This document shows positions 27,634-36,272 of a DNA stretch of 64,000 nt, piece by piece. Origin of the DNA: Rhodobacteraceae bacterium M385 (GTDB lineage Bacteria; Pseudomonadota; Alphaproteobacteria; Rhodobacterales; Rhodobacteraceae). The stretch covers positions 2,170,001-2,234,000 of the forward strand of contig CP081102.1 in the NCBI GenBank assembly GCA_025141835.1, written 5' to 3'. Made by a program: the position numbers and the translations under genes. Numbering within the stretch: position 1 is the first letter of the stretch; each line of letters begins with the position of its first letter. The notes below the pieces were generated by a model. That model was not told the origin of the DNA and did not search any database. It saw only the letters and a program-made list of their open reading frames with translations.

Positions 27634-28779
27634 CTAGAGGCTGTTGAAGAAGGCCGTCAGGCGGGCGACGCCTTCCTCAATATCCTCGGTCGCGCGGGCG
27701 TAGCTGAAGCGCAAAGTCCCTGCGCCGCGCTGCTTGTCGAAGTCGAGCCCCGGGGTCACGGCAACGCCCGCCCGCTCCAGAATTTGCGCAGCAAAGGCGC
27801 GGGCGTCATCGGTCAGATGGCTGACATCGGCATAGACGTAGAACGCCCCATCGGCAGGCGCGGTGTTGGACAGACCCGCCGCTTTCAGCCCGTCTTGCAG
27901 GATCGTGCGGTTGCGCGTGTAGATATCGCGGTGCTGGTCCAACTCGGCCCGCCCTTCGGGCGAGAGCGCACCCAGTGCGGCGACCTGAGCGGCGTGGGAG
28001 GGGCAGATGAACATGTTCTGGGCCAGCCGCTCGATCGTGCGGATATGATCAGGGGGCACGACCATCCAGCCAAGCCGCCAACCGGTCATCGAGAAATACT
28101 TGGAGAAAGAGTTGATCACATAGACATCGTCGGTGACTTCCAGCGCGCTAACGGCGCGGGAGTCATATTGCAGACCGTGATAAATCTCGTCTGAAATCAA
28201 GGAGATATCCTGTTCCGCGCAGGCATTGGTTAACGCCGTTAACTCGGGCTTGAACAGCATTGTGCCTGTCGGGTTGGCGGGGCTGGCCACGATCAATCCA
28301 TCAAGGCTGGGGTCCAGGTGGTCTGGCGTCGGTTGGTAGCGCGTGTCGGCGTGGGTTTGCAGCCCCACTGGGTTCAGCGACAGCGCGGTGAGGATTTGGC
28401 GGTAGCTAGGATAGCAAGGCTCCCCCAAGGCGACCCGCGCCCCGGCATCAAACAGCGCAGTGAACGCAAGGATGAAGGCCCCCGACGCGCCCGCCGTCAG
28501 CACGACACGGGCCGGGTCCAGATCAATGCCGTACCATTCATTATAAAGCGCCGCGATGCCTGCACGCAGATCGGGCCGCCCCAAGGCCACCGTATAGCCC
28601 AACGGCCCCGCTGCCATTTCCGACGCCAACCTGTCCCGCGCCGCTTTCGGTGCGCCGGTGCCGGGTTGGCCGACCTCCATGTGGATGATGTGACGCCCGG
28701 CCTCTTCCGCCGCGCGGGCTTGCTCCATCACGTCCATTACGATGAACGGGTCCACGTGGGATCGGGTCGATTGGCGCAT
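27634..28779 (-). CDS. PLP-dependent class I/II aminotransferase
   Basis: A 381-residue fold-type I aminotransferase. The PLP lysine is in NSFSKYFSMTGWRLGW; other family marks are SLISDEIYHGLQY, ASPANPTG and the terminal TLRFSYA. It most resembles aspartate/aromatic-type class I enzymes, but the amino acid used cannot be fixed. The ATG at 28779 has a strong AAGGAG 7 nt upstream; an upstream GTG would put the Shine-Dalgarno sequence inside the gene. It is on the same strand as amiC with a 53-bp gap. Confidence 0.92.
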   Translation of the reverse strand: MRQSTRSHVDPFIVMDVMEQARAAEEAGRHIIHMEVGQPGTGAPKAARDRLASEMAAGPLGYTVALGRPDLRAGIAALYNEWYGIDLDPARVVLTAGASGAFILAFTALFDAGARVALGEPCYPSYRQILTALSLNPVGLQTHADTRYQPTPDHLDPSLDGLIVASPANPTGTMLFKPELTALTNACAEQDISLISDEIYHGLQYDSRAVSALEVTDDVYVINSFSKYFSMTGWRLGWMVVPPDHIRTIERLAQNMFICPSHAAQVAALGALSPEGRAELDQHRDIYTRNRTILQDGLKAAGLSNTAPADGAFYVYADVSHLTDDARAFAAQILERAGVAVTPGLDFDKQRGAGTLRFSYARATEDIEEGVARLTAFFNSL

Positions 28780-28894
28780 GGGCGGCTCCTTTTTGCTCAC
28801 GAAGGTGTGAGACCACCCAAAGGTACTTTCGTCAATGGCGGCGCGGCTGTGATGTGCTAGACCACGCGAAAGGATTTATCGAGCGGAGAGCTTT

Positions 28895-29647
28895 ATGAAA
28901 CGATTGATGATGAGCGTGGCCGCTGTGGCCCTTCTGGCAGGCCCCGCCGCCGCCACCGATATCGCCGACATGACCGAGGCCGAGCGCCAGACCTTCCGCG
29001 AAGAAGTGCGCCAGTACTTGCTGACCAATCCCGAGGTCTTGATGGAAGCCATCGCGGTGCTGGAAGAACGCCAAGCCGCCGATGAAGCCGCCGCGCAAGA
29101 GGTCGCCGTGGCCGACAACGCGCCGGCGATCTTTGGATCAGCGTTTGACCATGTGGGCGGCAACCTTGAAGGCGATGTCGTGATCGTAGAGTTCATCGAT
29201 TACCGTTGCGGGTACTGCCGCCGCGCCCATCCGGAGGTGAATGAATTGGTCGAATCCGACGGAAACATTCGCATCATCACCAAGGAATTCCCCATTCTGG
29301 GCGAGCAATCGGTACTGGCGTCGCGGTTCGCCATCGCCACCCGCATCGCCTTGGGCGGAGAGGCTTATGAGCAGATTAGCGACGGTTTGATGGCCATGCG
29401 CTCGGACGTGACAGAGCTGGCACTGGCGCGTTTGGCGGGCGATTTGGGCCTTGATAGCGAGGCGATTTTCGCGGCGATAGATGATCCGGTCGTGCAGTCC
29501 ACCATTGATGCAAACTATGCCTTGGGGCAGCGGATGGGCATTACCGGTACGCCGTCGTTCGTGTTTGGCGATCAGTTGGTGCAGGGCTACGTGCCGCTGG
29601 CCAATATGGAAGACATCGTGGCGATCATTCGCGACACGGCGGGCTGA
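28895..29647 (+). CDS. DsbA/Com1-family periplasmic thiol oxidoreductase
   Basis: 250 residues with a signal peptide (LMMSVAAVALLAGPAAA), an N-terminal helical stretch (about 25-70) like the oligomerisation arm of ScsC/Com1 proteins, and a DsbA-type thioredoxin domain. The active-site disulfide is CGYC in FIDYRCGYCRRAHP and the cis-proline loop is TGTPSFVF. It probably forms or shuffles disulfides in the periplasm; no DsbB partner is adjacent. It is divergent from the aminotransferase gene and ends in a clear terminator. Confidence 0.93.
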   Translation: MKRLMMSVAAVALLAGPAAATDIADMTEAERQTFREEVRQYLLTNPEVLMEAIAVLEERQAADEAAAQEVAVADNAPAIFGSAFDHVGGNLEGDVVIVEFIDYRCGYCRRAHPEVNELVESDGNIRIITKEFPILGEQSVLASRFAIATRIALGGEAYEQISDGLMAMRSDVTELALARLAGDLGLDSEAIFAAIDDPVVQSTIDANYALGQRMGITGTPSFVFGDQLVQGYVPLANMEDIVAIIRDTAG

Positions 29648-29671
29648 CGGGTTCAAGAGCGTCAGAAATGA

Positions 29672-29699
29672 AAAGGGCGCCCGGTGAGGCGCCCTTTTT
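29672..29699. terminator. Terminator between the DsbA-like gene and rne
   Basis: The 10-bp stem AAAGGGCGCC/GGCGCCCTTT with a 6-nt loop is followed by more T on the plus strand. The A-run on the 5' side lets it also serve the convergent rne transcript. Confidence 0.9.
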
Positions 29700-29721
29700 G
29701 CTATCTGGATAAGGCTGCGCG

Positions 29722-32388
29722 TTACCCGCGCGACCACCAACCGCGCCGTTTGGGCTTGGCGGGAGCTTCCGCAACGGGTTCCGGCGCAGGAGCGGCCTCG
29801 GCCATCGCAGGCTCGGGCGTTTCTTCAGCGACGGGTTCCGGTGCCGCTTCCGGCTCAGGTGCCGGTTCAACCTCTGCAACCGGGGTTGCTTCCGGCTGCG
29901 GCTCTGGTGCGACCTCGGCTTCCGGCTGCGCCTCGGGTGCAGCTTCAGCTTCCGGCTGCGCCTCGGGGGCGGCTTCGGCTACCGGTTCTGCGGCTGGCTC
30001 CGGGCTCGTTTCCGTAGCGGGTACCGCTTCTGCGGGCGCATCAGCGTTGTTGCCTTCGGCGTTCTCCGCATCCGCGTTTTCTGCTGTCGTGTCGGCAGAT
30101 TTGCGGCCACGGCCCCCGCGTCGCGAACGGCGACGCTTTTTGGGCTGCTCTTCGCCTTCGGGTTTGGCTTCGCCATCCCCTTCAGGCTGCGCCTCGGCGG
30201 GTGCGTCGGCTGACGCCTCCGCGGCGCCCTCCTCCGTGCCCTGCGGGCCGTCCTCGGCGTTTTCAGACGACTCGTCGCTGTTGCGACGACGGCCCCGGCC
30301 ACCGCGACGCCGACGGCGCTTTTTCTTCGGCTGCTCGTCGTCGGCACGGACTTCCTCGGGCGCCTCCACGGCGTCATCGGACTCGTCGGCGACATCTTCG
30401 TCGATGTCATCCATCAACGCGGCATCCATCGAGACGACAGGTGCCACGGCAGTGATCTTGCGGGTTGCCGTCTTGAACTTTTCGATCTTGAAATCAGGCA
30501 CGACCAAGCTGGCGTCGGCCTCGATACGGATCGCCATGCCGGTGCGCGCTTCGATGCTATCAAGGTAGTCGCGCTTGAAGTTAATCAAGTAGTTCACGAT
30601 GCCTACGGGCGCGGTAAGCAAGACCTCTTTCGAGCGGCCACGGGTGCTTTCTTCTTCCAACTGACGCAGGATCGACAGCGCAAGGCTATCGTCCGAACGC
30701 ACTAGACCGGTGCCGTGGCAGTGATGGCAGGCCTGAGTTGTGGCCTCCAACATGCCTGGGCGCAGACGTTGGCGCGACATTTCCATCAGGCCAAAGGTCG
30801 AAATACGGCCGACCTGAATGCGTGCGCGGTCTGTCTTCAGCTTGTCTTTGATGCGCTTTTCAACCGCGTTGTTGTTGCGGCGCTCGTCCATGTCGATGAA
30901 GTCGATGACAATCAGACCGGCAAGGTCACGCAGGCGCACTTGGCGCGCGACTTCTTCAGCCGCCTCCAAATTGGTTTTTGTCGCCGTATCCTCGATGCTG
31001 CCTTCCTTGGTGGAACGGCCCGAGTTCACGTCGATAGCGACCAGCGCCTCGGTGATGTTAATCACGATATAGCCGCCGGATTTCAGCTGAACCGTCGGGT
31101 TGAACATGTCCGACAGGTAGCCTTCCACCTTGTACTTGGCGAAAAGCGGCACGCCGCCGGAGTGGCGTTTCACCTTCTTGGCGTGGGAGGGCATGATCAT
31201 GCGCATGAAGTCTTTGGCGTGGCGGTAGCCTGCCTCCCCTTCAACGATCACCTCGTCGATGTCGCGGTTATAGAGGTCGCGGATCGTGCGGTGGATCAAA
31301 TCGCCTTCTTGATAGATCGGCGCGGGCGCGATGGATTTTAGCGTCAGCTCACGGATCTGTTCCCACTGGCGTTGCAGGTATTCGTAGTCGCGCTTGATCT
31401 CGACCTTTGTGCGCTGGCTGCCTGCCGTGCGCACGATCAGGCCCGCGCCTTGGGGCACGTCCAAAGCGGTTGCGATATCCTTCAGCTTCTTACGGTCCGC
31501 AGCGTTGGTGATCTTGCGGGAAATGCCGCCACCGCGTGCGGTATTGGGCATCAGAACGCAGTAACGGCCTGCAAGGCTAAGGTACGTCGTAAGGGCGGCA
31601 CCTTTGTTGCCACGCTCTTCCTTGACCACCTGCACCAGCATGATCTGGCGGACTTTGATGACCTCTTGAATCTTGTACTTCTTCGGGCGTGGCTTGCGGA
31701 CGGGGCGAATGTCTTCTTCCGCGTCATCGTCGGCCACGGTTTCCGTGTCGGCATCGTCGTCGTCGCTGTCAGCATCCGCGGAGGCCGCCGCATCGGCGGT
31801 GTCTTCTGCGGCTGCTTCTTGTGCCGCCTCTTCCGCCGGGGCCGCATCGGTAGCGTCCTCGTCGGCTGGTTCTTCTACCGGGGTTTCTTTCACCAACTCC
31901 ATTGGCGACAGACCCTCAACCGAAGCGTCCGCATCGGGGTTATCGGCGGCATCCAGATCAACCACATCCATGCCAGAGGGCGTTCCGGTGGTCACCGCAT
32001 CGGAGCCAGTCTCTTCTGCTTTGGTGTCCGAACGGCGACGACGACGGCGGCGCTTGGGCTTAGAGGATTCCTCTTCCTCCTCCTTCGCTTGCTGTTCGGC
32101 GTAGGCGCGTTCTTCGGCCAGCAAAGCTTCACGGTCCGCGACCGGAATCTGGTAGTAGTCAGGGTGAATTTCCGAGAACGCGAGGAAGCCGTGCCGGTTC
32201 CCGCCGTAGTCGATAAAGGCTGCCTGCAACGAGGGTTCGACCCGCGTTACCTTTGCCAAATAAATGTTACCTGCGAGCTGCCGCTTGTTTAGTGATTCAA
32301 AGTCAAATTCATCGACCTTGGTTCCATCTGCCACCACAACGCGGGTTTCTTCCGCGTGGGTGGCATCGATGAGCATTGTTTTTGCCAT
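29722..32388 (-). CDS. rne: Ribonuclease E
   Basis: The main mRNA-decay and rRNA-processing endonuclease, 888 residues. The S1 domain (residues 35-280) is split by a long acidic/basic insertion (about 95-245) typical of alphaproteobacteria. The catalytic region includes AIDVNSGR and LIVIDFIDM (metal-binding aspartates), and the Zn-link is CHHCHGTG. The C-terminal part is low-complexity, with RRGGRGRR RNA-binding patches and PEAQPEAEAA repeats, and ends in RRGWWSRG, a conserved alphaproteobacterial end. AAGGA lies 5 nt before the ATG at 32388; an earlier in-frame start is not needed. The long upstream spacer suggests leader-based autoregulation. Confidence 0.97.
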   Translation of the reverse strand: MAKTMLIDATHAEETRVVVADGTKVDEFDFESLNKRQLAGNIYLAKVTRVEPSLQAAFIDYGGNRHGFLAFSEIHPDYYQIPVADREALLAEERAYAEQQAKEEEEESSKPKRRRRRRRSDTKAEETGSDAVTTGTPSGMDVVDLDAADNPDADASVEGLSPMELVKETPVEEPADEDATDAAPAEEAAQEAAAEDTADAAASADADSDDDDADTETVADDDAEEDIRPVRKPRPKKYKIQEVIKVRQIMLVQVVKEERGNKGAALTTYLSLAGRYCVLMPNTARGGGISRKITNAADRKKLKDIATALDVPQGAGLIVRTAGSQRTKVEIKRDYEYLQRQWEQIRELTLKSIAPAPIYQEGDLIHRTIRDLYNRDIDEVIVEGEAGYRHAKDFMRMIMPSHAKKVKRHSGGVPLFAKYKVEGYLSDMFNPTVQLKSGGYIVINITEALVAIDVNSGRSTKEGSIEDTATKTNLEAAEEVARQVRLRDLAGLIVIDFIDMDERRNNNAVEKRIKDKLKTDRARIQVGRISTFGLMEMSRQRLRPGMLEATTQACHHCHGTGLVRSDDSLALSILRQLEEESTRGRSKEVLLTAPVGIVNYLINFKRDYLDSIEARTGMAIRIEADASLVVPDFKIEKFKTATRKITAVAPVVSMDAALMDDIDEDVADESDDAVEAPEEVRADDEQPKKKRRRRRGGRGRRRNSDESSENAEDGPQGTEEGAAEASADAPAEAQPEGDGEAKPEGEEQPKKRRRSRRGGRGRKSADTTAENADAENAEGNNADAPAEAVPATETSPEPAAEPVAEAAPEAQPEAEAAPEAQPEAEVAPEPQPEATPVAEVEPAPEPEAAPEPVAEETPEPAMAEAAPAPEPVAEAPAKPKRRGWWSRG

Positions 32389-32760
32389 GATATCCTTGCT
32401 CGTGACAGCCCCGCGCGTCTGCACGGGGCATAGCCCTGGCAGGTCGCAAATGAGGTATCACGTTGTGCTGTTAGAACGATGGATCTGGCGGCACGAGAGA
32501 AACGACCACAAGCGGCCAGTAGCCGCTTCAAGTGTTCCAGATCTGTGCCGAGGCCATACATCGCTGCTGTCTCCGGGTGGTCAAACCGCGATGTGGTCTG
32601 CCATCCAATCAAGCCTGCCCTTTTGTCATGGGACCGGCGGTTAAATACGGCCCAAAGCGCGTCGCCGCGCATCTGGGCCAAGTGACCTGCGCCCCTTGCT
32701 GGTGCGGCGTCATCGCGCGGCACAAGCTGCAAAGGGACAGAGAACCTGTTGCTGACGAAT
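32389..32760 (-). other. Probable long 5' leader of rne
   Basis: About 370 bp before rne hold no convincing gene; a 147-codon frame overlapping the rne start looks like a by-product of GC content. A perfect hairpin (AGCGGC/GCCGCT, 32511-32527) and a GC-rich stem near 32410-32430 are present. RNase E leaders in other bacteria are long and structured and serve autoregulation, so the same may hold here. The rest, to 32845, shows nothing recognisable. Confidence 0.45.
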
Positions 32761-32845
32761 AAGTCAGTCCTGTCACATTAAGGGGGCGGAGAGTGAAAAG
32801 ACAATGGGGAAACCGACCCGTTGTGCAAATGAAGCCAGAATTACC

Positions 32846-33715
32846 CTATTGGTATAGCCTGTGCATTTGGTCCGGAGCGCACCTGTAATAATAGGTAAAT
32901 TCATCGCGTCCCTCGGGTGGGGCTGCGTTGGCGCAAACCGGCGCCATCCATGCCTCCATGACAGATGAGAACGAGGGATAGGGATGATCATTCGTCTGCA
33001 ACGGCCAATAGACGAGTGCTCTCATATCCATCCAGGGGGCCACACTGCGATACGTCGGTTCGGGCGGCGCGCCGACATAGGGATTAGGCCATCCTTCAAT
33101 GAGGACCCGAGCGACCTGCGTCCGCCGCACAAGCCTGTCGGGAAGCCCAAGAATCTGCGGCGCATAGCTGCGCAGATATCCATTGTCGTCGATAACAATG
33201 ACATCAAAAGGCGGGATCGCGGCGTTTTCCACCGGCTCGGCAAAACGCATACCTCCTGCTTCCTCATTACGCTCGCCCAACCTTACACGCCAAATTTCAC
33301 TGTTTGCATCAATCGCAGCGAATTCGGGGTTTGGCGGCTCCCCTCCGGAGAAATTGCCTATGCCAAGCCAATAGATCTCTCCCGGGACGCCCAACCTTAA
33401 TAAATCGCCGCAAAATTCGTCGCACATTGTCGAACTGGACTCGATCACCAGAACGCGCTGCCCCTCGAACGAGAGATCATCGGGTAGGATGGTTGCCGCA
33501 TCAATAGCGCGGCGCTCGGACCAGGCTATTGCACGATCATACAAGGGCGGCCCGATACACCACGCGACGAGCAGACAGAGGATAATCACCCCTGCCCGCT
33601 TTTGAGCGGGGTACCGAAGCAACCAAACGCCCAAGAACGCCACGAAAAGCAGGATCAGTGTGTAGCCGCCGTAGATCACGGCAAAGGCCACGCCCATTGC
33701 ATTTCCGCCTTCCAT
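32846..33715 (-). CDS. Membrane protein of unknown function, paralogue B
   Basis: 289 residues with two N-terminal membrane segments (about 8-30 and 38-55), followed by a soluble domain of about 230 residues. The domain opens with LSFEGQRVLVIESS and has CDEFC (C-x3-C), then FDVIVIDDNGYL. Its upstream neighbour (33763-34650) has the same plan and matching motifs, so the two are diverged duplicates. GGAGG lies 5 nt before the ATG at 33715. It follows that gene and dctBD on the same strand and may share their transcript. I do not recognise the family. Confidence 0.75.
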   Translation of the reverse strand: MEGGNAMGVAFAVIYGGYTLILLFVAFLGVWLLRYPAQKRAGVIILCLLVAWCIGPPLYDRAIAWSERRAIDAATILPDDLSFEGQRVLVIESSSTMCDEFCGDLLRLGVPGEIYWLGIGNFSGGEPPNPEFAAIDANSEIWRVRLGERNEEAGGMRFAEPVENAAIPPFDVIVIDDNGYLRSYAPQILGLPDRLVRRTQVARVLIEGWPNPYVGAPPEPTYRSVAPWMDMRALVYWPLQTNDHPYPSFSSVMEAWMAPVCANAAPPEGRDEFTYYYRCAPDQMHRLYQ

Positions 33716-33762
33716 CAGCGCCTCCGATCCATTTGGTTAGTAAGGGAACGCTAGGGAAATCC

Positions 33763-34650
33763 TCAGGGGATATCAATGCACTGGGCCGAAAGCTCCGGCG
33801 CGGCCCCACCGCAAAGGAACGCGGCGGCGGCGCGGGTGTTCAGGCTGTTCCACTGGCTTTGTCCCGGCCCATAGCGATGGTCGAATGTCCGGTCCCCCAG
33901 CAGCGCAAAGGGCAAGCCCGGCGCCGTCGCACGGTGGCGGGCGACCTCAAAACGGGTGAACAGGGGAGCAGCGGTGGTCACGTCAAAAGCGGTGGGATCA
34001 TCGACAGCATAGATCGCATATTCCGTGAAAATCGTGTCGAACGGGTAAAGGCCGAAGATATCCGAGACCGCGGGCAAAGCCGCGTCACGCAGGGCTGCCG
34101 ACAGGTAACTGCCCTCAAACACCACATAGTCGATCCGGTTCGGCGTGGCAGAGGTCAGCGGCGTCCCCTCCCCCGGCCAGCTCTGCAATGGGCCTGCAAA
34201 GGCGCGGATATCACGGTCCAGAAGGTCAACCGCGTGGCCCGCAGGCAGGCTCAGATCTAGGCTGCGGTCAAAGCCGAAATAAACGCCCTCGGCCCCGGCA
34301 AAGGCGGCCACATTCCGGCACAGGTCCGAGCAATCGACGGGGTGATACCGCCCCGACATGCCCATGAACAACACGTTCGTCCCGCGCAAATCCAACGGCG
34401 CGTCGGTGACCTCTTGCGCCCGGATCTCGGCCAACTGCGCCTCAAACACGCGGTCATCGAAGAGCGCCGGACCGAAGAACGCCGCCAAAACCAAAGCGGC
34501 GGCCCCAAGGCCCGCCCAAGGGTTCCATTTCGCGATCAGCCACGCGCCGAATTGCAGGAAGAAGACCAGTCCGAAGACCAATCCCCCCAACAGCGCCAAA
34601 GCTAAGGAGCCGCCAAGCCAGGCGGCCATGATCTTTTGCTGAGAGGTCAC
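33763..34650 (-). CDS. Membrane protein of unknown function, paralogue A
   Basis: 295 residues with two strongly hydrophobic N-terminal segments (about 10-36 and 42-60) and a soluble domain. That domain contains LDLRGTNVLFMGMSG, CSDLC (C-x3-C), and IDYVVFEGSYL, in the same order as the downstream gene. The GTG at 34650 is only 12 nt from the dctD stop, so the gene is probably in the dctBD operon; an ATG at 34629 is an alternative start. No transporter or enzyme motif is visible, and the function is unknown. A role in sensing or in the regulated process is inferred only from position. Confidence 0.75.
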   Translation of the reverse strand: MTSQQKIMAAWLGGSLALALLGGLVFGLVFFLQFGAWLIAKWNPWAGLGAAALVLAAFFGPALFDDRVFEAQLAEIRAQEVTDAPLDLRGTNVLFMGMSGRYHPVDCSDLCRNVAAFAGAEGVYFGFDRSLDLSLPAGHAVDLLDRDIRAFAGPLQSWPGEGTPLTSATPNRIDYVVFEGSYLSAALRDAALPAVSDIFGLYPFDTIFTEYAIYAVDDPTAFDVTTAAPLFTRFEVARHRATAPGLPFALLGDRTFDHRYGPGQSQWNSLNTRAAAAFLCGGAAPELSAQCIDIP

Positions 34651-34662
34651 CGTGACGCTTTC

Positions 34663-35979
34663 TTAAAGATAGTCCGACCGGCTGAGTCCGTACTTCGCCA
34701 TCTTCTCGTTCAACGTCCGGCGCGGCAGGCAAAGTTCCTCCATCACACTAGCGATAGAGCCCCGATGTCGACGCATGGTGTTGTCGATCAACATCCTCTC
34801 GAACGCTTCCACATATTCCTTCAGGGGTTTGCCCTCCCCCATCGCTTGCGGCGCGATTTGGGTATTGTCGGACATCAGAAGCGACGCGATCGAGCCCGAC
34901 CCGCGACGTTGCTGCAAAATCGCCCGTTCAGCGATGTTAATCAGCTGGCGCACGTTGCCGGGCCACGGGGCTTGCAACAATTGCGCCGCCTCTTGGGCCG
35001 TGACCTGCGGCGCGTCGGTGCCGTATTCTTCCGAGAACTGCTCTCCGAAGCGGGTAAACAGCGTCAGGATATCTTCACCGCGCTGGCGCAAAGGCGGCAG
35101 GTCGATGCGCATGGCGGCAAGGCGGTAGAACAGATCGGGCCGCAAAGCGCCTTCGCATTGGTCCGGCTCAGGCGCATTGCAGATGGCCACGATACGGGTT
35201 TCCGCGGGCGTGCCTTGGTCGTTGATGAAGGTCAGAAGCCGCGCTTGCAGGGCTTGAGACAGCGCCTCTACGTCTTCCAGTACCAGCGTACCGCCACGGG
35301 CTTGTTCAACCAGTGGCTTGTCCTGATCCTCCCCCACCGGACCAAAGAGCATCGCGGACAGGTCTTCTTCCTCTTGGGCCGCGCAGGACAGAACGACAAA
35401 CTGCTTGCCCGCCCGGGGGCCCACCGCATGCAACGCATGGGCGACGAGGGTTTTGCCGGTTCCTGTCTCGCCCGTAATCAGCACATGACCATCGGCTTGA
35501 CCAAGATCGAGGATATCTTCGCGCAACCGCTCCATCACGGGGCTAGAGCCGATCAGCTTGCGCATCAATACGGTGCCGTCGGACAGCTCCCGCCGCAACG
35601 CACGGTTATCCAACGTCAGGCGACGTTGCTGCCCTGCCCGCTTAGCAAGGTCAGTCATGCGATCGGGGTTGAACGGCTTTTCAAGGAAATCATAGGCGCC
35701 GATGCGCATCGCCTCCACCGCCATGGGCACGTCACCGTGACCCGTGATGAGGATCACCGGAATGCCACTGTCCACGCCCATGAGCCGCTTCAGGAACGCC
35801 ATACCGTCCATGCCGGGCATCTTCACGTCCGTGACGACTACGCCCGGAAAATCCGAGCCGATGGCCTTCAGCGCCTCTTCCGCGCTGGCATAGGTTTCGG
35901 TGTCGAACCCCGACAGGGCCAGCCATTGGCTGATCGACTGCCGCATGTCCTGCTCATCATCTACAATCGCGATCTTCAT
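34663..35979 (-). CDS. dctD: DctD-like response regulator lacking the GAFTGA loop
   Basis: 438 residues: receiver domain (1-120; phosphorylation Asp in VVVTDVKMPGMDG, Thr in ILITGHG, Lys in EKPFN), AAA+ domain (about 145-370; Walker A GETGTGKT) and a Fis-type helix-turn-helix (SIASVMEELCLPRRTLNEKM). It pairs with the DctB-like kinase encoded upstream. Between LFG and GGTL, where NtrC-type activators carry GAFTGA, the sequence is PVGEDQDKPLVEQAR, about six residues shorter and without the motif; Walker B is LVLEDVE rather than LFLDEI. Classic sigma54 activation is thus doubtful. No C4-dicarboxylate transporter gene is adjacent, so the regulated genes are unknown. Confidence 0.88.
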   Translation of the reverse strand: MKIAIVDDEQDMRQSISQWLALSGFDTETYASAEEALKAIGSDFPGVVVTDVKMPGMDGMAFLKRLMGVDSGIPVILITGHGDVPMAVEAMRIGAYDFLEKPFNPDRMTDLAKRAGQQRRLTLDNRALRRELSDGTVLMRKLIGSSPVMERLREDILDLGQADGHVLITGETGTGKTLVAHALHAVGPRAGKQFVVLSCAAQEEEDLSAMLFGPVGEDQDKPLVEQARGGTLVLEDVEALSQALQARLLTFINDQGTPAETRIVAICNAPEPDQCEGALRPDLFYRLAAMRIDLPPLRQRGEDILTLFTRFGEQFSEEYGTDAPQVTAQEAAQLLQAPWPGNVRQLINIAERAILQQRRGSGSIASLLMSDNTQIAPQAMGEGKPLKEYVEAFERMLIDNTMRRHRGSIASVMEELCLPRRTLNEKMAKYGLSRSDYL

Positions 35980-35992
35980 AGCGAAGGATCCT

Positions 35993-36243
35993 TTTCTATT
36001 GGCCTACCGCGCTTCGCGCTACTTGTGGCCGGTATTTCTATTGGCCTACCGCGCTTCGCGCTACTTGAGGCCGGTATTTCTATTGGCCTACCGCGCTTCG
36101 CGCTACTTGTGGCCGGTATTTCTATTGGCCTACCGCGCTTCGCGCTACTTGAGGCCGGTATCTTCTTTGGCCTGCCGCGCTTCGCGCTGCTTGAGGCCGG
36201 TATTTCTTTAGCCTACCGCGCTTCGCGCCGCATAAGGCCGGGC
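35993..36243. repeat. Six-copy 42-bp tandem repeat between dctB and dctD
   Basis: Units start at 35993, 36035, 36077, 36119, 36161 and 36203; the last is about 41 bp and degenerate. Copies 1 and 3 are identical over the unit, copies 2 and 4 differ from them by one base, and copy 5 carries several changes. Each unit holds the small dyad CGCG-CTT-CGCG flanked by GGCC boxes. On the coding (minus) strand only one frame is open through the array and it has no start codon, so the array is untranslated. It ends right at the dctD ribosome-binding region. Confidence 0.95.
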
Positions 36244-36272
36244 ATGCCCAACGCTTCCACGTACCAGCTCCG

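Noticed and set aside
32289..32732. 147-codon minus-strand frame overlapping the rne start
   Set aside because: It runs into rne in another frame, has no family resemblance and no suitable ribosome-binding site; a leader is more plausible.
35993..36243. CRISPR array
   Set aside because: The copies are contiguous with no spacers between them and no cas genes are near.
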